From positions 1 to 21,492 of the IMG/VR virus record IMGVR_UViG_3300021197_001352: a stretch of DNA of 21,492 nt. One strand, written 5' to 3'. Source of the DNA: a virus. The notes below the pieces were generated by a model that worked only from the letters and a program-made list of their open reading frames with translations, did not search any database and had not been told where the DNA came from. Below are positions 1 through 6,695 of the stretch, in pieces. The translations under genes were made by a program, and so were the position numbers. Position 1 is the stretch's first letter; each line of letters begins with the position of its first letter.

Positions 1-152
1 CAATAAATGATTGATTATCAACTGATTAAGTAGTTAAGATATTGATAATACCTAGTATTATGTAGTAAATAGATTAGTGTAGACTATATACAACTCTTAC
101 TTAAATACGCAATAGTTGTGTTTTTTTGTATCACAATTAAAAAAAAAGAGCA
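1..152. other. AT-rich intergenic stretch, no gene seen
   Basis: Every frame on both strands is broken by frequent stops, and no start is followed by more than a few codons. The stretch is strongly AT-rich. It holds one plus-strand hairpin with a T run (90-127) and the 3' end of a minus-strand terminator (138-163). This suggests that transcripts from both sides end here, with rightward transcription arriving from beyond the window start. Confidence 0.6.
90..127 (+). terminator. Candidate rho-independent terminator, plus strand
   Basis: ACAACT at 90-95 pairs with AGTTGT at 114-119, leaving an 18-base loop, and a run of seven T follows at 121-127. The stem is short and AT-rich, so the call rests mainly on the T run and on its position facing the minus-strand terminator. 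It would end a rightward transcript coming from outside the window. Confidence 0.45.
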
Positions 153-163
153 TTATAGCTCTT
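138..163 (-). terminator. Rho-independent terminator after the 36-residue membrane protein
   Basis: On the minus strand AAGAGC and GCTCTT form a 6 bp stem (146-151 with 158-163) around a 6-base loop, followed directly by a run of nine T (139-147 read in reverse). The stop codon of the 153-263 gene lies inside the hairpin, so the gene ends within its own terminator. Confidence 0.7.
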
Positions 164-263
164 CTTTTACTTTCATTATTATGTCTTGTCTTATTTCTTT
201 AACGAAAATAAACACTCCAAGGCCAACAATAAGATAGATTGGGAATAAGATTAGATCTTTCAT
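153..263 (-). CDS. Tiny single-pass membrane protein (36 aa), unknown function
   Basis: The minus-strand ATG at 263-261 opens a 36-codon frame that ends with TAA at 155-153. The translation begins MKDLILFPIYLIVGLGVFIF. Residues 4-20 are a continuous hydrophobic stretch ending at VKE, typical of one membrane span, and the last 16 residues are a charged tail. It lies downstream of a second small membrane gene (324-482) in the same direction and stops inside a terminator hairpin. The hydrophobic N-terminus, charged C-terminus and tight terminator support a real gene despite its size. Phage proteins of this shape can be holin-like or envelope-modifying factors, but nothing here decides the role. 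No promoter was recognised just before it, so it probably depends on read-through from the 52-residue gene. Confidence 0.5.
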   Translation of the reverse strand: MKDLILFPIYLIVGLGVFIFVKEIRQDIIMKVKEEL

Positions 264-298
264 AGTTTTATGTATTGGTTAGTTATTTAGATAATAGT

Positions 299-321
299 AA
301 AAAAAAGAGCCCGAAGGCTCT
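299..321 (-). terminator. Rho-independent terminator with UUCG tetraloop
   Basis: On the minus strand AGAGCC-TTCG-GGCTCT gives a 6 bp stem closed by the extra-stable C(UUCG)G tetraloop (306-321), followed at once by a T run (299-305 in reverse). It sits two bases past the stop of the 52-residue gene. This is a textbook terminator and strong evidence that the leftward transcript is real. Confidence 0.85.
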
Positions 322-323
322 AT

Positions 324-482
324 TTATTTCTTGTACTGTTCTAATACTGTGTCTATCTTGTTATCTACCGTAGGTGATATACGCTTAATAATAAGATAAG
401 CAACATATAAGCCGAAGGCGAATGCGAATGCTTTTAAGAAGATTAGTAAAGTAAGTAATAGGATTTGGAATACAATGTTCAT
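324..482 (-). CDS. Small membrane protein (52 aa), unknown function
   Basis: The minus-strand ATG at 482-480 opens a 52-codon frame that ends with TAA at 326-324. The translation starts MNIVFQILLLTLLIFLKAFA and continues hydrophobic to about residue 32. A charged tail of about 20 residues (KRISPTVDNKIDTVLEQYKK) follows. The long hydrophobic part could be one long span or a short hairpin around Lys17. A UUCG-loop terminator follows the stop immediately, and the 36-residue membrane gene comes next. The pair is transcribed away from the virion genes. Holin, pinholin, antiholin or superinfection-exclusion roles would all fit the shape, and none is shown by sequence. The gene is real with good confidence because of the terminator. 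Confidence 0.6.
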   Translation of the reverse strand: MNIVFQILLLTLLIFLKAFAFAFGLYVAYLIIKRISPTVDNKIDTVLEQYKK

Positions 483-671
483 AGCTGTGTATGTTTTGAT
501 TAATATTATGTAGATATGAGTAATGTGCTTGGATTTAATCCTGTTTCAAAAACAAAGGGTGGGTGGTCAAAGTTTTGAAAAGGGGAAGGGGGATTTAAGC
601 ACAAAGTATCCCTCCCTCTAAAATATAAATAATTTTTTTTATATCTTTGTATAAATTTAAAATATAATATT
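483..671. promoter_or_regulatory. Divergent control region between the leftward membrane genes and the rightward virion operon
   Basis: This is the only divergent gap in the window. From left to right it holds a G-rich tract (557-592), a possible hairpin of GGGAT (590-594) with ATCCC (608-612), and a C-rich CCCTCCC (610-616). A very AT-rich promoter zone (620-671) completes it. Read on the minus strand, 602-608 gives TACTTTG, which is one base short of the TAnnTTTG spacing, so the leftward promoter is only weakly supported. A 20-codon frame at 516-578 is possible but unproven. Confidence 0.5.
642..649 (+). promoter_or_regulatory. Bacteroidota-type -7 box for the rightward operon
   Basis: TATCTTTG matches TAnnTTTG, the -7 element of the Bacteroidota primary sigma factor. 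It lies 22 bases before the ATG at 672, and the predicted start of transcription is near 653. The same octamer, TATCTTTG, recurs before the scaffold gene at 6657-6664. No convincing -33 TTTG is visible. Confidence 0.55.
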
Positions 672-1514
672 ATGCCACATCAATCAGGACACGGATCAGG
701 AGGAACCCAAGTACCAGCAACAAAAGCAATTGAAGCAGGAGCTAGTTCAGGTGCAACTGGCCTTACTAACTTAGGCAGTATATCTACAGTAAGTAATGTA
801 AGAAACTATTCTAACATGCATGGCTATGGTGGGGTGGGTACAGGTAGTTATGATTTTAACACATTGAGTGATCTAACGGGGTCAGGAGGTGGTGGAGGTT
901 ATGACGAATCTCTTGAATTAGATTCAGGTATTCCTTTAACTAAGCGTAATCCTATGTTAAGAAAGAATGTTGTTGGGTATCATTCTGGGGGTAGGGTTAA
1001 TCCTTATAAGTATAATTACGGGGGTAAACGCCCAAGATACGCTCAAGGAGGGGTGACTCCACAGCAAGAAGCTAATGATGGAGCTATGTGGGCTAATATG
1101 GCAGCTAGGTTAGGTCAGAAGAATGCTGACATAGCACTATTACAAACGCAGAAGATTGTTCAAGGCAACGGGAAGGGTAATCCTTACCAAATGCCAGATC
1201 AAAGAAATATGATGCCTAATGCTAAATACAACAATGGTGGTCAAGTAGGAATGGCAAATCAAAATATGACTATGGATAACCTAGTGTCAGACGCATACAA
1301 AGAAATGTTTCCTCCTATGGCTCAATACGGAATGAAAAGAAAATATCAAGAAGGTGGTAATTATCCTCACGACATGTATCACCCAGAAACAGGATACAAA
1401 ATAGTAGCAAAAGATGAGGCTATGCATACTAAATTAGCTGATCAAGGGTTTGGCCATACGCCAAAAGCTGCATACGGCATGAAAAGAAAGTACACTCAGG
1501 GCGGAAGGTTTTAA
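672..1514 (+). CDS. Gly-rich phage protein with six YxxGG motifs
   Basis: This 280-residue basic, Gly/Tyr/Met-rich protein has no fold I can name. The N-terminus (1-80) is low complexity, with a run of five glycines near 72-76. Six copies of a short motif, Y-x-x-G-G usually preceded by K or R, lie at 102-107, 113-118, 122-127, 185-190, 224-229 and 273-278. The last is two residues from the C-terminus. The last two copies are extended to YGMKRKYxxGG. Between them, residues 232-264 (DMYHPETGYK... to GFGHTPK) look like a small folded segment that I associate with minor phage proteins. The gene is first in the rightward operon, directly behind a promoter, and its stop overlaps the next start (TAATG). 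A packaged or capsid-associated role is possible, but this is inference. Confidence 0.75.
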   Translation: MPHQSGHGSGGTQVPATKAIEAGASSGATGLTNLGSISTVSNVRNYSNMHGYGGVGTGSYDFNTLSDLTGSGGGGGYDESLELDSGIPLTKRNPMLRKNVVGYHSGGRVNPYKYNYGGKRPRYAQGGVTPQQEANDGAMWANMAARLGQKNADIALLQTQKIVQGNGKGNPYQMPDQRNMMPNAKYNNGGQVGMANQNMTMDNLVSDAYKEMFPPMAQYGMKRKYQEGGNYPHDMYHPETGYKIVAKDEAMHTKLADQGFGHTPKAAYGMKRKYTQGGRF

Positions 1515-1786
1515 TGCGAGAGTTGGGAGAAGACATAGGGAGAATATACAAAGAAAATGATTACTTTTATTTAGAGAAGGTTTTTGGTACATTAGGTGAG
1601 TTAATAAAAGAAGAGCCTTCTATTAAGTCTAGGTCCAGAAAAAATGGGTTTAAGATTATTAAATCATCTTGGTCTATGCATAAGAATCCAAACTACGTTA
1701 TAGAATACATAATGAATGACGGAAATATTCCAAGTGGCTTTAGAGTTAGGTTTACATATAAAATGAAACTAGAATATATTAAGTAA
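1514..1786 (+). CDS. Hypothetical protein (90 aa)
   Basis: I do not recognise this gene. The 90-residue product is basic and appears soluble, with no hydrophobic span. A charged, probably helical N-terminal third (about residues 1-33, ending LGELIKEEP) is followed by a Lys/Arg/Ser-rich stretch (37-52) and a C-terminal half of alternating polar and hydrophobic residues (YVIEYIMND, FRVRFTYKMKL) that suggests beta strands. Both ends are fused to neighbours by TAATG overlaps (1512-1516 and 1784-1788). It is therefore almost certainly translated by coupling with the genes on either side. Its place between the first operon gene and the packaging genes suggests a head or packaging accessory role, without direct evidence. 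Confidence 0.7.
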   Translation: MRELGEDIGRIYKENDYFYLEKVFGTLGELIKEEPSIKSRSRKNGFKIIKSSWSMHKNPNYVIEYIMNDGNIPSGFRVRFTYKMKLEYIK

Positions 1787-2319
1787 TGTACTTATTAAAG
1801 CTAAACAAGAAGGGGGATGTTTATAGAGATGACGATGGAGTGACGGCTGTGCCTGAGTTTATGACCATACTCAAGAAGGAAAAATTCGGGCCTGCGGCCC
1901 TCAAGTGGGTTGCCCTAGTCTGCGACTATGAAAGCCCATACAGACATTATAATGAATCTGAAAGAAAAAAGGCCGTGTCAAAAGATTTATATGATACGTA
2001 TAAATGGAAAGGCATGGAAGACCCATCTCTTTTAGCGGCATGCCAAAAATATAATGAATTACAGTTTGATCCCTTAGACGAGCAGTTGATAGCATTTAAC
2101 AATAAGATCAATCAGTTTACTAACCTTATAGATAATATGCATCTTGATGAAGAAAATGCTGAGTTACTACAAAAGCTTATGATTGGTGTAGAGAAGGTGC
2201 TAAAGACTAGGCAGGCTATTTTAGATTCTATTGAGCGTAGGGGAGAAAGACAGAAAATACAAGGGGATAAAGGCTTAAGCTTCTTAGAAAGAAGAAAAGA
2301 AATGAAACAAAATGGCTGA
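1786..2319 (+). CDS. Conserved-looking phage protein upstream of TerL; candidate small packaging factor
   Basis: The product is 177 residues, mostly helical and charged. The N-terminal half has a distinctive patch, VALVCDYESPYRHYNESERKK (residues about 42-62). I associate this patch (a hydrophobic helix, then D-x-x-SPY, then x-x-R) with small proteins next to terminase genes in Bacteroidota phages. The C-terminal half (about 95-150) is a long amphipathic helix region (LDEQLIAFNNKINQFTNLIDN), a likely coiled coil or oligomerisation arm, followed by a very basic tail. No separate small terminase is otherwise visible, and this gene lies one small gene before TerL. A TerS-like role is therefore possible but unproven. 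It starts at a TAATG overlap and ends in an 8-base overlap (ATGGCTGA) with the next gene. Confidence 0.7.
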   Translation: MYLLKLNKKGDVYRDDDGVTAVPEFMTILKKEKFGPAALKWVALVCDYESPYRHYNESERKKAVSKDLYDTYKWKGMEDPSLLAACQKYNELQFDPLDEQLIAFNNKINQFTNLIDNMHLDEENAELLQKLMIGVEKVLKTRQAILDSIERRGERQKIQGDKGLSFLERRKEMKQNG

Positions 2320-2530
2320 TAAGAAAAAATATGATTTAGAATACCTTTATATGAGGTATAAAAAGTTTTATAAGAAAGGTGAAATGAAAAAAGCTAAGGA
2401 ATATAATAGCTTAGCCGTTCAGTATCATCAAGTTAATTTAGCAGATAGATTCCATAAGTATTTAGATAATAAAGAAAAGAAAGACGGTCCTTTTGGGCTA
2501 GGAAAAACTAGAAGGTTAAGGTATGGCTAA
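2312..2530 (+). CDS. Small basic protein (72 aa) immediately before TerL, unknown function
   Basis: The 72-residue, Lys/Tyr-rich and probably helical product (MADKKKYDLEYLYMRYKKFY at the start) is strongly basic along its length and ends GKTRRLRYG. There is no membrane span. It overlaps the preceding gene by 8 bases (ATGGCTGA) and TerL by 8 bases (ATGGCTAA). The two near-identical junctions point to strict translational coupling. A nucleic-acid-binding or TerL-partner role would fit its charge and position, but I recognise no family. Confidence 0.7.
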   Translation: MADKKKYDLEYLYMRYKKFYKKGEMKKAKEYNSLAVQYHQVNLADRFHKYLDNKEKKDGPFGLGKTRRLRYG

Positions 2531-4340
2531 AATAAAGTTTGACCCTCAAAGATATCGTCCTATTCCTAACTCAGGACATCCAGACTTAAATCCAGACTCT
2601 GTAGCGTATCAAGAATATTGGGCGCAAGAACAAGAAAGGTGTATAAATGGTTTTAAACCAAAAGGCATGCCTAAAATATCTGGTAAATATTATTTCTACC
2701 TTAATTACTATATGATATTAGGTAATGACGGTACATCAGGTAATCGTAAGAATTTAATACATCCCTGGTACAGATCTATGGATAATGAGTATTTTAATAC
2801 CTTTGAAAGATGTAAAGAAGAAAATAAAGGCATGATAGTTATTAAAGCCAGAGATAAAGGGTTTTCTTATATGAATTCTGGTATGGTTGCTCATGAGTAT
2901 ACATTCTTTCCTTTTAATGATGTGGGGGTTGCAGCAGGACTACAAGCTACAGCAGACGCATTTTTTGATAAGACCAAAAAAGGTCTTAACGGTATACACC
3001 CAAACTTTAAACACTCTGTACTAAAAGATACGTCAGACATAATGAGGTCTGGATATAAGCAAAAAAACAGGGACGGTAAATGGCAGGTAGGAGGTTATCA
3101 GTCTACTGTTATTTGTAGAACCATGGATAATCCAGAGGTATTTAAAGGAGAGCGTTTATCTTTAATGATATTTGAAGAGGCAGGGGAATTTAAAAGATTA
3201 AAGAATGCATATATGTCATCTAAAGCATGTTTCATGGATGGGGATATTCAATTTGGAGTTCCTGTTATTGGAGGTACGGGGGGTGATATATCTAAGTCTT
3301 CAAAAGATTTTATGGATATGTATTACAGTCATACCGCCTATAACTTAGAGCCAATGTTTATTCCTGCGTCAAAAGCATATTACGGATTCTTTGATATTGA
3401 ATCAGGCGTAGAAGATGAAAAGGGTGCTAATGAGAAGCTTATAGAAGATAGAGAGGTTATACAAAAATCTGGAGACAATGAGGCGTACAACTTACATATA
3501 CAAAACTACCCCCTTACCGTAGAAGAGGCTTTCCTTAACACACATTCAGCAAGATTTGATATAGCTCTTCTTAATGCTCAAAGATCAAGGATACTTTCTA
3601 GTAAGGATAACAGAAGTCAGATACAAAGCGGATACTTAGATTGGCAAGTTGGTAAAGAAGATCCTACGGTTACGTGGAGGCCACACCCTTCTGGCCCGTA
3701 TAAAATATTAGCACATCCAGAGCCAGATTTTAAAAATTTAGATATAGGGGGTATTGATAGTTACGATCAGGATCAAGCTGGAGCGTCAGATTCTTTGGGT
3801 AGTGCGATAATTTATCGTAGATTTGCAAATACTAATATGCCAAGCGATTATGTAGTTGCTGAGTATACAGAAAGACCAAAGAAAAAAGAAGATTTTTGGG
3901 ACGGATGTTTGAAGTTAGCTGTTTATTATAATTCTAAAATGTTAGTAGAGTACACTAAGATAGGTATTTTAGATTACTTTAAAAGAATGAATGCTTTAAA
4001 ATATTTGAAAGAAAAACCAGAGTCTGCTCATAATCCTGGGACTAAGACAAGGAACAGATATGGCGTTCATATGAATAAACAAGTTAAAGCCCTATTAGAA
4101 GATTTGATTGATGATCATCTAAGAGAGCATGTACAAGACATGTGGTTTATTGATCTTATTGATGAGTTGGCTAATTATGGATTACAAAACACAGACAGGG
4201 CTATGGCTTTTGGTTTATGCTTGATTCATAATATAGATAATTATAGAATGAAGGCGACAAATAAAGACGAAGAAATAAAAGATATAGGATTAAAATATTA
4301 TAAAAGGAGTCATAATGGCACTCCAATGCAAATAAACTAA
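2523..4340 (+). CDS. terL: Terminase large subunit (ATPase and nuclease)
   Basis: This is the DNA-packaging motor: it docks on the portal, pumps DNA with ATP and cuts the concatemer. The 605-residue protein shows both expected domains. In the ATPase half, a deviant Walker A (VIKARDKGFSY, about 106-116) is followed by a Walker B with catalytic acid pair (LSLMIFEEA, 212-220). A Gly-rich coupling stretch (IGGTGGD, 249-255) comes next. The RNase H-like nuclease half has the expected acidic residues: Asp412 in GGIDSYDQD, Glu476 in MLVEYTK and Asp558 in NTDRAM. The start is the ATG that overlaps the stop of the preceding small gene. The portal gene follows after three bases. The family call is secure; crAss-like affinity is inferred from order and motif style. 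Confidence 0.93.
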   Translation: MAKIKFDPQRYRPIPNSGHPDLNPDSVAYQEYWAQEQERCINGFKPKGMPKISGKYYFYLNYYMILGNDGTSGNRKNLIHPWYRSMDNEYFNTFERCKEENKGMIVIKARDKGFSYMNSGMVAHEYTFFPFNDVGVAAGLQATADAFFDKTKKGLNGIHPNFKHSVLKDTSDIMRSGYKQKNRDGKWQVGGYQSTVICRTMDNPEVFKGERLSLMIFEEAGEFKRLKNAYMSSKACFMDGDIQFGVPVIGGTGGDISKSSKDFMDMYYSHTAYNLEPMFIPASKAYYGFFDIESGVEDEKGANEKLIEDREVIQKSGDNEAYNLHIQNYPLTVEEAFLNTHSARFDIALLNAQRSRILSSKDNRSQIQSGYLDWQVGKEDPTVTWRPHPSGPYKILAHPEPDFKNLDIGGIDSYDQDQAGASDSLGSAIIYRRFANTNMPSDYVVAEYTERPKKKEDFWDGCLKLAVYYNSKMLVEYTKIGILDYFKRMNALKYLKEKPESAHNPGTKTRNRYGVHMNKQVKALLEDLIDDHLREHVQDMWFIDLIDELANYGLQNTDRAMAFGLCLIHNIDNYRMKATNKDEEIKDIGLKYYKRSHNGTPMQIN

Positions 4341-4343
4341 ATT

Positions 4344-6647
4344 ATGGAAAAAACTTACACAACAATGCCTTCAATGGTAATTTCAGAAAAAGAAAAAAAT
4401 GATGAATGGTGTTTATCAGTACTAGAAGCCATTACAAGCTATATGAGTGTTTCTGAAGGTCACTATGCTAATTCTAGAGTTAGTGATATAAAAAATTACC
4501 AAATTTATAACGGGGTTTTAAATCAATCAGATTATAAATATATTACAGAGCAGTACGGCCTTGCCTATCCAGCTCGTCTAGTAAACTACCCTATCATTAC
4601 CCCAAAAATTGACTTGCTTGTAGGTGAAGAAATTAGAAGACCTATTGATATGAAAGTATCTACAGTAAACAAAGAGGCTGTGGTAAGAAAATACGACCAT
4701 AAAATATCTTTAGTTATGAAATCTTTATTAGATGATTTTCATAAAGAAGTTAAAGAGTCTATGGATATTGATATAAGACAGCAGGGTGATGGTATGCCTG
4801 TGCCTGAAGATATTGAAACGTATATGAAGTATAACTATCGCGAAATGGTTGAAGAAACTGCTCAAGATGGGTTAGAGTATATAATGAATAGATATAATCT
4901 TAAAGATGTATTTAAAGAAGGGTTTAGAGATTTACTAATAACCTCTAAAGAGTTTTTTAAAGTAGGTATTGTTAACGGTGATCCTCACGCTAGAAGAATA
5001 GATCCTAGATCTATTATTTATGACACATCTATACATTCTGATTATTTAGATGATGCCCAATGGGTGGGAGAAGAAAGATGGCTTTCTGTTAACGAAATAA
5101 ATGATGAATTTAAAGACTCTCTTACAAAAGAACATTTGTTAGAGTTGGATAAAATGAGAAATATTTACAACGGGGGAGATCACGATTATAATGACAATTT
5201 TAGCTGGATAGAGTCTGGACATGGAAAAGAAACTAGAATTAGAGTTGTTACTGCTGAATGGAAATCCTTAAGAGCTTTAAAATTTAAGGTGTCTAAAAAT
5301 AAATATGACGAAAACAGACCTTTTAGGAAATTAGTTAAAGATACTTATAAGAAAAGAAAAGGAGAAACAATAGAAACTAAATGGGTGGATGATGTTTGGG
5401 AGTCTACATATATAGGTGGTAAAATACTTGTAGGGGCTCAAAGAAGAAGTAATCAAGTTAGATCTATAGACGATCCAGGTAAAACTCCATTATCTTATGT
5501 TGGCTGTATAAAAGGGAATACTACAGGAAACCCTGTATCCTTAGTTGGTTTATTAGATAATATTCAAATGCTTTATAATATTGTAGTTTACCAAATTGAA
5601 TTAGCTATGGCTCGTTCTGGTGGTAAAGCTGTAGTGTATGATGTATCTCAATTGCCTACTAATTTAGGTATGGATATGCAAACTGTATTGTATCATTTAA
5701 AAACAGATGGTATTATTCCTATTAACTCAAAAGACGAAGGTAGTCAAATGAGTAGTTTTAATCAATTTCAGCAAATTGACTTTACATTATCTCAATCTGT
5801 TCAGCAATTAATAAACCTTAAAATGATGTTAGAGGAAATGGCTGGTAATATTTCTGGAGTAACAAGACAAAGAGAAGGGGCTGTAGGGCAGTATGAAATG
5901 GTAGGCAACGTGCAAAGATCTGTAGTTCAGTCAGCAACTATTACAGAAAGTTGGTTTTATTCTCATGCAGAAACTAAACAAAAAGTATTAGAACGTTTAT
6001 GTAATTTAATGAAAGTTGCTTGGGCTGAAGGTAAAAAAGCTGGAATGATATTAGGAGATGGCGCTTATAAATTCCTTAGTGTTATGCCAGATATTGCTCT
6101 ACAAGATTTCGGTATTTACGTAGGTGATAGCGGTAAAGATGATTCTATGAAGCAGGTAGTACAGCAAATGGCTCAAGCATCATTACAGTCTGGAAGTATT
6201 GACTTACTAGGTGTTATTAAAGTTATGAAAGCCGATACTATGACAGAAGCGGAAAAAGTGTTAGAACAAGGAATGGATGAAATGAAAAAACAACAACAAG
6301 CCACTATGGAGCAGCAAATGCAAGCTCAACAGGCTGCCGCACAACAAGAGCAACAGAAGTTTGAGCAAGAAGCTCAGTTGAAACAAATGGACAATGAAGC
6401 TAAAATGAAAATAGCAGAAATGAATAATCAAACTAAAATGCAAATTGCAGAAATGCAAGCAGATACAAGTAGGGATATTAATGATGCTAACCAAATTAAT
6501 GATAAAACTAATAAAGCTGCTGATATGTATATATCAGAAGAAGATAAAGATAAAGAATCAAAAGATAAAAAAGATGCTGGTGCGTTAAAAAGAAGCAGTA
6601 CAACGTCATCTGAAGAGCAGTTAATGAAGGCCGCTCAGAAAATATAA
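4344..6647 (+). CDS. Portal protein
   Basis: The portal is the dodecameric ring at one capsid vertex that admits and releases DNA. This 767-residue protein sits directly after TerL, and its length fits crAss-like portals. The N-terminal part carries the typical stretch VNYPIITPKIDLLVGEEIRRP (about 80-100). The core (about 150-620) includes the conserved-looking GKTPLSYVGCIKGNTTGNPVS region and the long helices IDFTLSQSVQQLINLKMMLEEMAGN and TRQREGAVGQYEMVGNVQRS. From about residue 645 a Gln-rich coiled-coil tail begins, with two 11-residue repeats (KMKIAEMNNQT and KMQIAEMQADT), then a Lys/Asp-rich end. This tail is probably the barrel region that projects into the capsid. The call is strong by position and architecture. 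Confidence 0.88.
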   Translation: MEKTYTTMPSMVISEKEKNDEWCLSVLEAITSYMSVSEGHYANSRVSDIKNYQIYNGVLNQSDYKYITEQYGLAYPARLVNYPIITPKIDLLVGEEIRRPIDMKVSTVNKEAVVRKYDHKISLVMKSLLDDFHKEVKESMDIDIRQQGDGMPVPEDIETYMKYNYREMVEETAQDGLEYIMNRYNLKDVFKEGFRDLLITSKEFFKVGIVNGDPHARRIDPRSIIYDTSIHSDYLDDAQWVGEERWLSVNEINDEFKDSLTKEHLLELDKMRNIYNGGDHDYNDNFSWIESGHGKETRIRVVTAEWKSLRALKFKVSKNKYDENRPFRKLVKDTYKKRKGETIETKWVDDVWESTYIGGKILVGAQRRSNQVRSIDDPGKTPLSYVGCIKGNTTGNPVSLVGLLDNIQMLYNIVVYQIELAMARSGGKAVVYDVSQLPTNLGMDMQTVLYHLKTDGIIPINSKDEGSQMSSFNQFQQIDFTLSQSVQQLINLKMMLEEMAGNISGVTRQREGAVGQYEMVGNVQRSVVQSATITESWFYSHAETKQKVLERLCNLMKVAWAEGKKAGMILGDGAYKFLSVMPDIALQDFGIYVGDSGKDDSMKQVVQQMAQASLQSGSIDLLGVIKVMKADTMTEAEKVLEQGMDEMKKQQQATMEQQMQAQQAAAQQEQQKFEQEAQLKQMDNEAKMKIAEMNNQTKMQIAEMQADTSRDINDANQINDKTNKAADMYISEEDKDKESKDKKDAGALKRSSTTSSEEQLMKAAQKI

Positions 6648-6656
6648 TATTTTTTG

Positions 6657-6664
6657 TATCTTTG
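6657..6664 (+). promoter_or_regulatory. Bacteroidota-type -7 box before the capsid genes
   Basis: TATCTTTG matches TAnnTTTG and is followed by CA. It lies in the only gap between portal and scaffold, 31 bases before the scaffold ATG. The predicted transcript start is about 6668, at the first base of ACAGGGA. It would give the scaffold, capsid and accessory genes their own high-level transcript. No clear -33 box is seen. Confidence 0.65.
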
Positions 6665-6676
6665 CAAACAGGGAAA

Positions 6677-6694
6677 TAATTAAAAAAAAGAAAA
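6677..6694 (+). repeat. Leader repeat, copy A (A-rich initiation region of the scaffold gene)
   Basis: TAATTAAAAAAAAGAAAA is identical to 10087-10104, and both copies end one base or less before an ATG. ACAGGGA precedes both copies (6668-6674 here). The A-rich tract takes the place of a Shine-Dalgarno site. Confidence 0.8.
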
Positions 6695-6695
6695 C

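Noticed and set aside
1-671. tRNA, CRISPR array or long terminal repeat in the non-virion end
   Set aside because: No cloverleaf, no CCA-type end, no regularly spaced repeats and no long copy of sequence elsewhere in the window were found by eye.
6261-6494. Leu/His-rich minus-strand frame opposite the portal tail
   Set aside because: It is the antisense reading of the Gln/Met-rich coiled coil, where CAA/CAG and ATG codons read as Leu and His; it has no promoter or start context.
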